From positions 1 through 64,000 of the forward strand of contig NZ_JAGGOY010000022.1 of assembly GCF_018614095.1 (NCBI RefSeq): 64,000 nucleotides of DNA. Reading direction: 5' to 3'. The position numbers and the translations under genes are program-made. Source of the DNA: Streptomyces sp. ISL-87 (lineage in GTDB: Bacteria > Actinomycetota > Actinomycetes > Streptomycetales > Streptomycetaceae). Below are positions 53,190 through 62,052 of the stretch, one piece after another (position 1 is the first letter of the stretch; each line of letters starts with the position of its first letter). Under the pieces are notes generated by a model. It worked only from the letters and a program-made list of their open reading frames with translations, searched no databases and was not told where the DNA came from.

Positions 53190-53263
53190 ACGCCGAGACT
53201 ACGACACCTGCGGGCGGCGCCTCCAGGGTTTGCCGATCTCGACGTACGGATGCCGGTGAAAAC

Positions 53264-53309
53264 CCCGCAGGGGGCGGCAACCGGGACATCGGCTGCCGCC
53301 CCCTGCGGG
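53264..53309 (-). terminator. gltX terminator
   Basis: CCCGCAGGGGGCGGCA (53264-53279) pairs perfectly with TGCCGCCCCCTGCGGG (53294-53309), 16 bp, 14-nt loop, 16 bp beyond the gltX stop. Confidence 0.85.
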
Positions 53310-53324
53310 ACGTGACGGTGGTGC

Positions 53325-54800
53325 TTACGCGGCGAGCTTCGCCAGGGCCGCGTCGATGCGGGCCAGGGAGCGCTCCTTGCCCAGGATCTGGAGGGACTCG
53401 AAGAGCGGCAGGCCGATCGTGCGTCCGGTGACGGCCACGCGGACCGGGGCCTGGGCCTTGCCGAGCTTGAGGCCGTGGGCCTCGCCGGCGGTCAGGACGG
53501 CCTGCTTGAGGGACTCCGGGTCGTTCCAGTCCGCGGCCGAGAGGTTCTCCCGCGCCGTCGTCAGGAGAGCCGCGGGCTCGCCCTTCATCGCCTTGTCCCA
53601 CGAAGCCTGGTCCTCGACGGGCTCCTTGCGGAACAGGAAGTCGACGTTGGCCGTGATGTCCGACAGCACGGTCACGCGGGTCTGGGCGTACGGCGCGATG
53701 GCCGCCCAGGCTTCGGCGTCGAAGTCCTCGGGCTCCCAGTTGGCGTGCGGGGCCCGCAGCCACGGGGTGCAGGCGTCCGCGAAGGCCTTCGGGTCCAGCA
53801 GGCGGATGTGGTCGGCGTTGATCGACTCGGCCTTCTTGATGTCGAAGCGCGCCGGGTTGGCGTTCACGTCCGGGATGTCGAACTTCGCCACCATCTCCTC
53901 GATCGAGAAGATGTCCTGTTCGTGGGAGAAGGACCAGCCGAGGAGGGAGAGGTAGTTCAGCAGGCCCTCGGGCAGGAAGCCGCGCTCGCGGTACAGGTTG
54001 AGCGAGGACTCCGGGTCGCGCTTGGAGAGCTTCTTGTTGCCCTCGCCCATGACGTACGGCAGGTGGCCGAACTCCGGGACGCCCGTGGCGATGCCGAGCT
54101 CCATCAGCGCCTTGTACAGCGCGATCTGGCGCGGGGTGGAGGACAGCAGGTCCTCGCCGCGCAGCACGTGCGTGATCTGCATCAGCGCGTCGTCGACCGG
54201 GTTGACCAGCGTGTAGAGCGGCGCGCCGTTGGCCCGCAGGATGCCGAAGTCCGGCACGTTCTCCGGGGTGAAGGTCAGCTCGCCGCGCACCAGGTCGGTG
54301 AAGGTGATCGGCTCTTCGGGCATCCGGAAGCGGACGATCGAGGAGCGGTGCTCGCCTTGGAAGGCCTCCAGCTGCACCTGGGTCAGCTCGCGACAGTGGC
54401 CGTCGTAGCCGGAGGGCTTGCCGGCGGCGCGGGCGGCGGCGCGGCGCGCGTCCAGCTCCTCGGTGGTGCAGTAGCAGTCGTACGCGTATCCGCCGTCACG
54501 GAGCCGCTGGGCGACGTCGGCGTAGATGTCCATGCGCTCGGACTGGCGGTACGGGGCGTGCGGGCCGCCCACCTCGGGGCCCTCGTCCCAGGTGAAACCG
54601 AGCCAGCGCAGCGAGTCGAGCAGCTGGTTGTACGACTCCTCGGAGTCGCGGGCCGCGTCGGTGTCCTCGATGCGGAAGACGAACGTACCGCCGTGGTGGC
54701 GGGCGAACGCCCAGTTGAAGAGGGCGGTCCGGACCAGGCCCACGTGGGGGTTGCCGGTCGGGGAGGGACAGAAACGTACGCGGACGTTCGCGTTAGCCAC
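53325..54800 (-). CDS. gltX: Glutamyl-tRNA synthetase
   Basis: A 491-residue class I synthetase. HIGH-type motif [20 protein letters not shown] (about 11-30) and KMSKS-type KLSKR (about 253). Actinobacteria lack GlnRS, so GltX probably also mischarges tRNA-Gln for the amidotransferase GatCAB; the adjacent tRNA-Glu/tRNA-Gln cluster encodes both of its substrates. GTG start overlaps the preceding gene by 8 bp. Confidence 0.96.
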   Translation of the reverse strand: MANANVRVRFCPSPTGNPHVGLVRTALFNWAFARHHGGTFVFRIEDTDAARDSEESYNQLLDSLRWLGFTWDEGPEVGGPHAPYRQSERMDIYADVAQRLRDGGYAYDCYCTTEELDARRAAARAAGKPSGYDGHCRELTQVQLEAFQGEHRSSIVRFRMPEEPITFTDLVRGELTFTPENVPDFGILRANGAPLYTLVNPVDDALMQITHVLRGEDLLSSTPRQIALYKALMELGIATGVPEFGHLPYVMGEGNKKLSKRDPESSLNLYRERGFLPEGLLNYLSLLGWSFSHEQDIFSIEEMVAKFDIPDVNANPARFDIKKAESINADHIRLLDPKAFADACTPWLRAPHANWEPEDFDAEAWAAIAPYAQTRVTVLSDITANVDFLFRKEPVEDQASWDKAMKGEPAALLTTARENLSAADWNDPESLKQAVLTAGEAHGLKLGKAQAPVRVAVTGRTIGLPLFESLQILGKERSLARIDAALAKLAA

Positions 54801-55581
54801 GCTTGATCACCTTGTTGGTGAGAGTGCCGATGCCTTCGATGGTGACGGCGACCTCGTCGCCGACGTTGAGGGGGCCGACTCCGGCCGGGGTCCCCGTGAG
54901 GATGACGTCGCCCGGGAGGAGCGTCATGGCCTCGGTGATGTGGACGATCAGGTCCTCGATGGAGCGGACCATGTCACTGGTGCGGCCGAGCTGGCGCTGT
55001 TCGCCGTTGACGGTGCACTGGATGGTCAGGTCGCTCGGGTCGAGGTCGGTTTCGATCCAGGGGCCGAGGGGGCAGGCGCTGTCGAAGCCCTTGGCGCGGG
55101 CCCACTGCTTCTCGCGCTGCTGGACGTCGCGCGCGGTGACGTCGTTGGCGCAGGTGTAGCCGAGGATGACGTCCTTGACGCGCTCGCGCGGGACCTCGCG
55201 GCACATGCGGCCGATGACCACGGCGAGCTCCGCCTCGTGGTGGAGGTCCTGGGAGAAGGAGGGGTACGTGATCGGGTCGCCCGGGCCGACCACCGAGGTG
55301 GAGGGCTTGAAGAAGGTGATGGGCGCCTCGGGGACCTCGTTGCCCAGCTCCGCCGCGTGCTCCGCGTAGTTGCGGCCGATGGCCACGATCTTGTTCGGGA
55401 GCACGGGCGGCAGCAGCCGGACCTTGCTCAGCGGGACCTTCGTGCCGGAGAGCTCGAAGTCCGCGAACGGGATGCCCTTGATGATGTCGAGGACGAGCTC
55501 ACCTTCGGCGCCGGGGGCAGTGCTGCCCTCGACCGCGCCGAACGCGACATTGCCGTCGATCGAGAACCTGGCGATGCGCAC
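54793..55581 (-). CDS. Fumarylacetoacetate hydrolase-family protein
   Basis: A 262-residue FAH-family enzyme. Metal ligands lie in [12 protein letters not shown] (about 118-129) and the conserved [14 protein letters not shown] (about 142-155); IAIGRNY-like [15 protein letters not shown] and TGTPAGVG complete the signature. Likely a hydrolase or decarboxylase for diketo acids; FahD-type oxaloacetate decarboxylase activity is possible. GTG at 55581. Overlaps gltX. Confidence 0.86.
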   Translation of the reverse strand: MRIARFSIDGNVAFGAVEGSTAPGAEGELVLDIIKGIPFADFELSGTKVPLSKVRLLPPVLPNKIVAIGRNYAEHAAELGNEVPEAPITFFKPSTSVVGPGDPITYPSFSQDLHHEAELAVVIGRMCREVPRERVKDVILGYTCANDVTARDVQQREKQWARAKGFDSACPLGPWIETDLDPSDLTIQCTVNGEQRQLGRTSDMVRSIEDLIVHITEAMTLLPGDVILTGTPAGVGPLNVGDEVAVTIEGIGTLTNKVIKRG

Positions 55582-55667
55582 GTGTTGCGTCTGCCCCTCT
55601 GTATTTCCGCTGGCTGGAGTCTGCGGACTCCAGGCTAACGCGGTGAGGGGCGGCGCTTCGCGTTCGT

Positions 55668-55853
55668 TTACTGCGCGGCGGCGGCGACCGGCGCGTCCAT
55701 CAGGACGGTGCGGCGCGGGTTCGCGGTCTGGGCCGGCAGCTCGACGGTGTGCTCCGGGACCTCCACCGCCTGCAGCTCCTCGGCGTCCTTGAGGTGCGCG
55801 AGGGTGGTGCGGCGCGGGTTGGCTATGTTGCGGAACATCATCGTCGTCTTCAT
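55668..55853 (-). CDS. Small protein with duplicated ANPRRT motif
   Basis: A 61-residue protein starting MKTTMMFRNIANPRRTTLAH. The motif ANPRRTxL occurs twice (about residues 10-17 and 44-51), separated by an acidic helix-like stretch (LKDAEELQAVEVPEHTVELP). Short Ala tail. No signal peptide or cysteines. The ATG at 55853 fits the repeat layout. I do not recognise the function; the size and repeats allow a peptide precursor or a small regulatory adaptor. Confidence 0.6.
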   Translation of the reverse strand: MKTTMMFRNIANPRRTTLAHLKDAEELQAVEVPEHTVELPAQTANPRRTVLMDAPVAAAAQ

Positions 55854-56228
55854 GGGAGTGCGGGGCCCTCGGCTCGGTCGTGGAGTGTCGGTTGTCGGTT
55901 GCGCCAACCCTGTAAAAGGCAAGGCTAAACATCTGAATCCCCGGCTGAACCGGGAAGTAATGGCCACGGCCGTGTGAGTTTGCTCACCCGTGACCCGGCA
56001 TTCCTGGCATAAAGGACAGTCAATTCCACGTCAAGAAACGGACATTGCGCCACTGAATGCGCCATTCCGCTCCTGATCATCTCGACTGGGACACCTTGAC
56101 AGTGGCGCTGTTTGGGCGGTGTAAGTCCGGTTTACCCCGAAAGGGCTTCCACATCGCGTAGCCCCTCCGTTACAAGCGGTCACCAACTCTCCGGGCCGAC
56201 ACGCGCACCTTGTTGGAGATCCGCCACT
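55854..56228 (+). promoter_or_regulatory. Upstream region of the first conservon
   Basis: AT-richer gap of 375 bp between divergent units. A consensus -35 TTGACA (56096-56101) is followed after 18 bp by TGTAAG (56120-56125), a weak -10. Nearer the gene, TTGTTGGAGATCC precedes GTGCTGGAATTC, a 12-bp word found again at the second conservon. No other gene seen. Confidence 0.45.
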
Positions 56229-59200
56229 GTGCTGGAATTCGCGGGACCGCCGCGGGAATCAGCCGGCGCGCAGGTGGCGCGACTCAGCGCCGAGCGCGGC
56301 GGCAAGGAGAGGGAAACGCGCCGGTCACCGACGACCACCATGGGGCCGTTAGTGCCCCACGACTCGACACCGTCCCACCGGTCGCCCGGCGGGACGCCTG
56401 GTCCAGAGGTTGCGACGCTAGTGCAGGGACGATTCAAGAGGGATGGCAGCGCTGCGGCGGAGCAGGAGCCGCGCGGCGGGACCGACCGTGGCTCCTCGCC
56501 CCAGCACGCCCAGAACCGCGGGCCGGCTGTCGAAGGAGCGAGCCCCGATGCCTCCGCCACGGTGAAGGCGAAGGGTCGCGGCAGGTCCGTCAAGGCCAAG
56601 GGCAAGGGCAAGGACCAGTCGGCTGAGCTGGACGTGGCGATACCGAAGGCCCCCAGTGGGCCCGGTTCCCGTCTCCACATGCAGAACTGGCGCATCAGCA
56701 CGCGACTGGTGTCGCTGCTGACCCTGCCCGTCGTCGCGGCCACCACGCTCGGTGGCTTCCGTATCAACGACTCGCTCAACGACATCGGGCAGCTGGAGCA
56801 CATGCAGCTGCTGACGACGATGACCCGGCAGGCCACCAACCTGGCCGCCATGCTCCAGGAGGAGCGGGACAAGTCGGCGGGTCCGCTGTCGGTCCCCGAG
56901 GCGGCGGGCAGGCCCAACAGCCTCGTCGACGGTGTTCGCGAGCAGACCGACGCCGCCGCCAAGGCCTTCGCCGCCGCGACCGACAAGGTCGACAGCGCGG
57001 AGGACAAGGACGAGACCCTCAAGTCGATCCGCAACAACATCCTGCAGATCGGCCGCCAGCTCACCGGCATCGAGGACATCCGCAAGAAGGCGTACCAGAA
57101 CGGCGCCCAGCAGACCGTCACCGAGTACAACGCGCTGATCGTCTCGCTGCTCTCGCTCTCGCAGGACATGGCCCAGGCCACCTCCAGCCCTGAGATGATC
57201 AAGCGTACCCGTGCTCTGGCGGCCTTCTCCTCCGCCAAGGAGTACGCCTCCATCCAGCGCGCGATCATCGCCGCCTCGCTCCCCGAGAGCGGCGACAAGA
57301 CCGGCAAGCTGGAAGAGAACGACCGCCTCTACGCCCTCTCCGCCCTCCGCGGCGAGAGCCAGGCGAAGAAGACCTTCGAACTCGTCTACCAGGGCAAGCC
57401 CGAGGAACTCCTCGCGGCGCTCGGCGACGGCAACCAGGAGATCGGCACCGCCGACCACTACGCCCGCCGTGTCCTGAGCACCCAGGGGCAGTTCGGCAAG
57501 GAGAAGAACCGGTCCTGGATGGACTGGTACGACGCCGACGACACCAAGCTCCAGGCCATGAAGGTCATTGAGCTCACCCTGCTCGAGGACATGGAGCAGA
57601 AGGCCCGAGAGCTCAAGAGCGAGTCGCAGCAGGACGCCATCATCAACGGTGCCCTGATCCTCCTCGTGCTCGGCGTCTCCCTCGTCGGCGCCTTCGTCAT
57701 GGCCCGCTCGATGATCCGCTCGCTGCGCCGCCTCCAGGACACCGCGACCCGCGTCGCCCAGGACCGTCTGCCCGAACTCGTCAAGCAGCTCTCCGAGTCC
57801 GACCCGCAGGACGTGGACACGTCCGTGGAGTCGGTCGGTGTGCACACCCGCGACGAGATCGGCCAGGTGGCCGCGGCCTTCGACGACGTGCACCGCGAGG
57901 CCGTCCGCCTCGCCGCCGAGCAGGCCCTCCTCCGGGGCAACGTCAACGCGATGTTCACCAACCTCTCGCGCCGCTCGCAGGGTCTTATCCAGCGTCAGCT
58001 CTCGCTCATCTCCGAGCTGGAGTCGCGCGAGGCCGACCCGGACCAGCTGTCCTCGCTCTTCAAGCTCGACCACCTCGCGACCCGTATGCGCCGTAACGGC
58101 GAAAACCTCCTCGTCCTCGCGGGCGAGGAGCCGGGCCGCCGGTGGACCCGCCCCGTCCCGCTCGTCGACGTGCTCCGCGCCGCCGCGTCCGAGGTGGAGC
58201 AGTACGAGCGCATCGAGCTCGCGTCGGTGCCGGGCACCGAAGTCGCCGGCCGCGTCGTCAACGACCTCGTGCACCTCCTCGCCGAGCTGCTGGAGAACGC
58301 CACCTCATTCTCCTCCCCGCAGACCAAGGTCAAGGTCACCGGTCACGCGCTGCCCGACGGCCGTGTGCTCGTCGAGATCCACGACACCGGTATCGGCCTC
58401 TCCCCCGAGGACCTCGCCGCGATCAACGAGCGGCTCGCGTCGCCGCCGACCGTGGACGTCTCCGTCTCCCGCCGCATGGGCCTCTTCGTGGTCGGCCGCC
58501 TGTCCCTGCGACACGGCATCCGCATCCAGCTGCGCCCCTCCGACTCGGGCGGTACGACGGCCCTCGTCATGCTGCCGGTGGATGTCGCCCAGGGCGGCAA
58601 GAAGCCGGGTCCGATGCCGGGCCAGGGCGGACAGGGTGCCGTCGGCGGTCCGGGGGCTTCCGGTCCGCAGGACGGCCAGCGGCCTTCCGCCGCGCAGGGT
58701 TCGGTCGCCGGCGCGGGTGCGCGTCCCGGCGTGGGCGCGGCCCCGCAGCGCGGCCAGGTCTCCGGCGGCGGCCAGCGTGCCGCACTGCCCGGGCGTGACG
58801 GCGCGAACGGCCAGCAGCGTCCGCAGGGCCCGCAGGGCGGCCGGCCGCAGCAGCCGGGCGGTCCCGGTGCCCGCCCGCAGGGTGCGTCTTCCGCTCCCAC
58901 GGGCCAGGGTCAGGGCCAGGGTGCCTTCGGCGCCGGTACGTCCCCGCTGCCGGGCCGCGGTCCGGCCGGTGGCCCGCAGGCCCGTCCGGTGCCCGCTCCC
59001 GCGGCGCCTTCGGCGTCCGGTCCCTCCGGGTTCCCCCAGGGCAACGGCTTCGAGCGCCCGCAGCAGCCTCACCAGATGAACCAGCAGCCGTCCGCCCCCG
59101 CCGCCCCGGCTCAGCGCGGCTCCCGGCCGCAGCTGCCGCCGCGCGGTGGCGCCGCGCGTCCGGAGCTCCCGGGCGCGGGTGCCCCGTCGGCCGGGATCCC

Positions 59201-60176
59201 GCAGAGCGCCAGCTGGGGCGCCGGCCAGGGCGGCCATGAGGTTCCGCGCGGCCACGACGAGCTCTCGGGCCCCGGCTCGACGGCCGAGTTCGCCCGCCCG
59301 GACTTCAACGCCCCCCTGCCGCCGGCGAACAACGACGGCAGCACGACCGGCCAGTTCGAGCGTCCCGACGTACGCGGCCCCCTGAGCCCGTCCGGCACCG
59401 GGCAGTTCGAGCGCCCGGAGCTGCGCGGCCCCGCGAATCCGGCGTCGACCGGCCAGTTCGCCCGACCGGACTACCAGGCCCCCCGGCCCGGCGGCCCCGG
59501 TGTCGGCGGATTCGGCCAGCAGCCGCAGGCTCCGCAGCCCCAGGCTCAGCAGCCCGGCGGTAACTACGCCCCCGCGCGGCCCGAGACGCCGCAGCTGCCC
59601 CAGGCCCACCAGCCCGAGGCGCTGCCGCCGGCCCAGAGCTCGGGCGACTTCCGCAGCCCGATCTTCGACACGCTGGAGTCGAACTGGTTCCGCCAGGAGG
59701 GCGAACAGCCCCCCGCGTCGGCACCGGCCGCACCCCAGCAGCCGCAGCAGGCTCAGCAGGCGGCCCCCACGGCCCCGGCTGCGCCGCAGCGCGCACAGCA
59801 GCCCCTGCCGCAGCGCGGCCAGGAGCTCGCGGCCGAGCCCGCCCAGGCGACGACCGGCAGCACGCCGACCGTCAGCTGGCGCTCCTCGCCGAACGACGAG
59901 CTGATGCGGCAGGCCGAACGCGTGCGCCAGCCCGCCGCCGGCGGCATCACCACCTCGGGGCTGCCCCGCCGGGTACCGCGGGCGAACCTCGTGGCCGGCA
60001 CCGCGCAGCAGCAGGCCGAGGCCCAGGCCGGTCCGCAGGTCTCGCGTGCCCCGGACGAAGTCCGCGGCCGTCTGACCAACCTCCGACGCGGTATCCAGCA
60101 GGGACGCCAGGCCAGCACCAGCGGTCCGGCCACCGGCAGTTACCACATCGACCCCACTTACCAGCAGGAGCGATAG
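56229..60176 (+). CDS. cvnA: Conservon sensor-like protein CvnA (nitrate/ligand sensor, HAMP, HATPase)
   Basis: A 1315-residue membrane sensor. TM1 about 158-180, extracytoplasmic NIT-type sensing region about 185-465, TM2 about 468-492 (ALILLVLGVSLVGAFVMA), HAMP, then a histidine-kinase-like ATPase: N box AELLENATSFSS (about 685), G1 DTGIGLS (about 719). No DHp phospho-histidine box is seen. The C-terminal 500 residues are Gln/Pro/Gly-rich with three GQFxRPxxxxP repeats near 1040-1085. Family work places CvnA in a complex with CvnB-D, resembling a eukaryotic G-protein system. Start GTG 56229 (GGAG upstream) is probable; GTG 56421 is an alternative. Confidence 0.88.
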   Translation: MLEFAGPPRESAGAQVARLSAERGGKERETRRSPTTTMGPLVPHDSTPSHRSPGGTPGPEVATLVQGRFKRDGSAAAEQEPRGGTDRGSSPQHAQNRGPAVEGASPDASATVKAKGRGRSVKAKGKGKDQSAELDVAIPKAPSGPGSRLHMQNWRISTRLVSLLTLPVVAATTLGGFRINDSLNDIGQLEHMQLLTTMTRQATNLAAMLQEERDKSAGPLSVPEAAGRPNSLVDGVREQTDAAAKAFAAATDKVDSAEDKDETLKSIRNNILQIGRQLTGIEDIRKKAYQNGAQQTVTEYNALIVSLLSLSQDMAQATSSPEMIKRTRALAAFSSAKEYASIQRAIIAASLPESGDKTGKLEENDRLYALSALRGESQAKKTFELVYQGKPEELLAALGDGNQEIGTADHYARRVLSTQGQFGKEKNRSWMDWYDADDTKLQAMKVIELTLLEDMEQKARELKSESQQDAIINGALILLVLGVSLVGAFVMARSMIRSLRRLQDTATRVAQDRLPELVKQLSESDPQDVDTSVESVGVHTRDEIGQVAAAFDDVHREAVRLAAEQALLRGNVNAMFTNLSRRSQGLIQRQLSLISELESREADPDQLSSLFKLDHLATRMRRNGENLLVLAGEEPGRRWTRPVPLVDVLRAAASEVEQYERIELASVPGTEVAGRVVNDLVHLLAELLENATSFSSPQTKVKVTGHALPDGRVLVEIHDTGIGLSPEDLAAINERLASPPTVDVSVSRRMGLFVVGRLSLRHGIRIQLRPSDSGGTTALVMLPVDVAQGGKKPGPMPGQGGQGAVGGPGASGPQDGQRPSAAQGSVAGAGARPGVGAAPQRGQVSGGGQRAALPGRDGANGQQRPQGPQGGRPQQPGGPGARPQGASSAPTGQGQGQGAFGAGTSPLPGRGPAGGPQARPVPAPAAPSASGPSGFPQGNGFERPQQPHQMNQQPSAPAAPAQRGSRPQLPPRGGAARPELPGAGAPSAGIPQSASWGAGQGGHEVPRGHDELSGPGSTAEFARPDFNAPLPPANNDGSTTGQFERPDVRGPLSPSGTGQFERPELRGPANPASTGQFARPDYQAPRPGGPGVGGFGQQPQAPQPQAQQPGGNYAPARPETPQLPQAHQPEALPPAQSSGDFRSPIFDTLESNWFRQEGEQPPASAPAAPQQPQQAQQAAPTAPAAPQRAQQPLPQRGQELAAEPAQATTGSTPTVSWRSSPNDELMRQAERVRQPAAGGITTSGLPRRVPRANLVAGTAQQQAEAQAGPQVSRAPDEVRGRLTNLRRGIQQGRQASTSGPATGSYHIDPTYQQER

Positions 60177-60599
60177 TTGAGTTCGATGAGCCAGGCGGCA
60201 CAGAACCTGAACTGGTTGATCACCAACTTCGTGGACAACACCCCAGGGGTGTCCCACACGGTGGTGGTCTCGGCCGACGGCCTCCTTCTGGCGATGTCGG
60301 AGGGCTTCCCGCGCGACCGCGCCGATCAGCTGGCGGCCGTGGCCTCCGGTCTGACCTCGCTGACCGCCGGAGCCTCCCGCATCTTCGAGGGCGGCCCCGT
60401 CAACCAGACCGTCGTGGAGATGGACCGTGGGTTCCTCTTCCTGATGTCCGTATCCGACGGATCCTCGCTGGCCGTACTCGCGCACCCCGAGTGCGACATC
60501 GGCCTCGTGGGCTACGAGATGGCCCTCCTCGTGGACCGCGCCGGCAGCGTCCTCACCCCGGACCTGCGCGCGGAGCTGCAGGGAAGCCTGCTCATCTGA
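60177..60599 (+). CDS. cvnB: Conservon protein CvnB (Roadblock/LC7)
   Basis: A 140-residue Roadblock/LC7-fold protein (QNLNWLITNFVDNTPGVSHT, VVVSADGLLLAMSEGFPRDR). The fold is known as a GTPase-associated scaffold or regulator and is presumed to act with CvnD. TTG at 60177 right after the cvnA stop, AGGAG 6 nt upstream; an ATG lies at 60186. Confidence 0.93.
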   Translation: MSSMSQAAQNLNWLITNFVDNTPGVSHTVVVSADGLLLAMSEGFPRDRADQLAAVASGLTSLTAGASRIFEGGPVNQTVVEMDRGFLFLMSVSDGSSLAVLAHPECDIGLVGYEMALLVDRAGSVLTPDLRAELQGSLLI

Positions 60600-60609
60600 C
60601 CTTGCAAAG

Positions 60610-60640
60610 CTCCCGGCCGGACGGTACTTCCGGCCGGGAG
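60610..60640 (+). terminator. Hairpin between cvnB and cvnC
   Basis: CTCCCGGCCGG (60610-60620) pairs perfectly with CCGGCCGGGAG (60630-60640) in the 154-bp gap between cvnB and cvnC, 10 bp after the cvnB stop. Probably a partial terminator or mRNA-stabilising stem giving more CvnA/B than CvnC/D. Confidence 0.65.
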
Positions 60641-60753
60641 ACCGGGGCACCCGCCCCGGAACCCAGTACCGCCGCCAGGCCGTCATACCCGTCCCCCCAC
60701 CGGCCGCCCTGTCAGACGGCACGCTGACCACTGCTGTCCAGCCCGGAGGATCA

Positions 60754-61149
60754 ATGACCCCGCCCCCCGCCTATTCCGATTCGTACGGCGACTCGTCGTA
60801 CTCGGAAGGCGACCAGCCGCTGGTGCGTCCGTACGCGATGACCGGCGGCCGGACCCGGCCGCGCTACCAGCTCGCCATAGAGGCGCTGGTCAGCACCACG
60901 GCCGATCCGATGCACCTGTCCGGCCTCCTCCCGGAGCACCAGCGGATCTGCACCCTGTGCCGTGAGGTGAAGTCGGTCGCGGAGGTCTCCGCACTGCTGT
61001 CGATGCCGCTCGGTGTCGCCCGGATCCTCGTCGCCGACCTGGCGGAGGCCGGAATGGTGGCCATCCACCAACCGGGCAATGGAGAGACCGGCGGCACGCC
61101 GGATGTAACGCTGCTCGAGAGGGTTCTCAGTGGACTTCGCAAGATCTGA
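60754..61149 (+). CDS. cvnC: Conservon protein CvnC (DUF742)
   Basis: A 131-residue DUF742 protein with a winged-helix-like region (HQRICTLCREVKSVAEVSAL, LPLGVARILVADLAEAGMV type; actual MPLGVARILVADLAEAGMV). Presumed regulator of the CvnD GTPase. ATG after GGAGGA. Overlaps cvnD by 20 bp. Confidence 0.92.
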   Translation: MTPPPAYSDSYGDSSYSEGDQPLVRPYAMTGGRTRPRYQLAIEALVSTTADPMHLSGLLPEHQRICTLCREVKSVAEVSALLSMPLGVARILVADLAEAGMVAIHQPGNGETGGTPDVTLLERVLSGLRKI

Positions 61150-61714
61150 CGGTGGGGCGGCTCCTCGCTCCACCACCTCCGCGAAGATCGTGGTGGCGGG
61201 CGGCTTCGGCGTGGGCAAGACCACGTTCGTCGGCGCGGTCTCCGAGATCGACCCGCTGCGTACCGAGGCCGTGATGACGTCCGCCAGCGCGGGCATCGAC
61301 GACCTGACCCACACCGGTGACAAGACGACCACCACGGTCGCCATGGACTTCGGCCGCATCACCCTGGACCAGGACCTGATCCTGTACCTCTTCGGTACGC
61401 CGGGCCAGGACCGCTTCTGGTTCATGTGGGACGACCTGGTCCGCGGCGCCATCGGCGCGATCGTGCTGGTCGACACGCGCCGCCTCGCCGACTGCTTCCC
61501 CGCCGTCGACTACTTCGAGAACAGCGGGCTGCCGTTCGTCGTGGCACTCAACGGTTTCGAGGGGTACCAGCCGTACACCCCCGAAGAGGTCCGCGAGGCG
61601 CTTCAGATCGGTCCGGACGCACCCATCATCACCACCGACGCCCGCCACCGGGCGGACGCCAAGAGCGCGTTGATCACGCTCGTAGAGCATGCCCTGATGG
61701 CGCGGCTGAAGTAA
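61130..61714 (+). CDS. cvnD: Conservon GTPase CvnD
   Basis: A 194-residue small Ras-like GTP-binding protein. P-loop GGFGVGKTTFVGAVSEI (about 26-42), switch II region LFGTPGQDRFWFMWDD (about 87-102), ALNGFEG in place of the usual NKxD. GTG 61130 lies within the 3' end of cvnC (coupled). Expected output of the CvnA-C sensor complex. An 11-bp GA-rich unit is repeated after its stop. Confidence 0.94.
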   Translation: MDFARSDGGAAPRSTTSAKIVVAGGFGVGKTTFVGAVSEIDPLRTEAVMTSASAGIDDLTHTGDKTTTTVAMDFGRITLDQDLILYLFGTPGQDRFWFMWDDLVRGAIGAIVLVDTRRLADCFPAVDYFENSGLPFVVALNGFEGYQPYTPEEVREALQIGPDAPIITTDARHRADAKSALITLVEHALMARLK

Positions 61715-61720
61715 CAGGTG

Positions 61721-61776
61721 TTCCGCGAAGGCTCCGTGAAAGCTCCGTGAAGGCGCCGAAAGCTCTGTGAAGGAGC
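61721..61776 (+). repeat. Degenerate 11-bp repeats after cvnD
   Basis: Units of the type CCGTGAAAGCT / CCGTGAAGGCG / CTGTGAAGGAG repeat with period about 11 starting a few bases after the cvnD stop. Less regular than the repeats behind yhfY, smc, thiD and cofC. Confidence 0.65.
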
Positions 61777-61779
61777 CAA

Positions 61780-61813
61780 AGGGCGGGCTGTGTCATAGAA
61801 CACGGCCCGCCCT
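61780..61813 (+). terminator. Terminator of the first conservon
   Basis: AGGGCGGGCTGTGT (61780-61793) pairs with ACACGGCCCGCCCT (61800-61813), 14 bp with one wobble. The second conservon therefore needs its own promoter. Confidence 0.82.
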
Positions 61814-61965
61814 GCTCGTTCATAACGTTTCGACAGAGAATTCACGCGAGTTGGACACAGGGCGCGTTCGCCCGGTGTCCCTGCGCGCACAACTACCCCC
61901 ATATTTGCCGCAGCTCGCTCTTTATGTCCGGTTTATGTGAGGCGTAGGTCTCCAGGAGGGGCCTT

Positions 61966-61981
61966 TTCCAACTGTTTGGAA
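61966..61981 (+). promoter_or_regulatory. Inverted repeat upstream of the second conservon
   Basis: TTCCAA-CTGT-TTGGAA, perfect 6-bp arms, 15 bp before the GTGCTGGAATTC element. Candidate operator; no firm promoter was identified in the 334-bp gap between cvnD and cvnA2. Confidence 0.5.
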
Positions 61982-61995
61982 CAGGGCCGTCAACC

Positions 61996-62052
61996 GTGCT
62001 GGAATTCAACGAACTAGCTAGTAGCACCGCCGAGAGGTTGTTGGTCGAGTGA
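61996..62052 (+). CDS. Short upstream ORF (18 aa) coupled to the second cvnA
   Basis: GTG CTG GAA TTC ... GAG TGA encodes VLEFNELASSTAERLLVE. Its TGA overlaps the GTG of cvnA2 (GTGA), the hallmark of translational coupling. Its first 12 nt are identical to the presumed start of the first cvnA. A weak purine stretch lies upstream. May be a leader peptide or a remnant of the CvnA N terminus. Confidence 0.4.
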   Translation: MLEFNELASSTAERLLVE

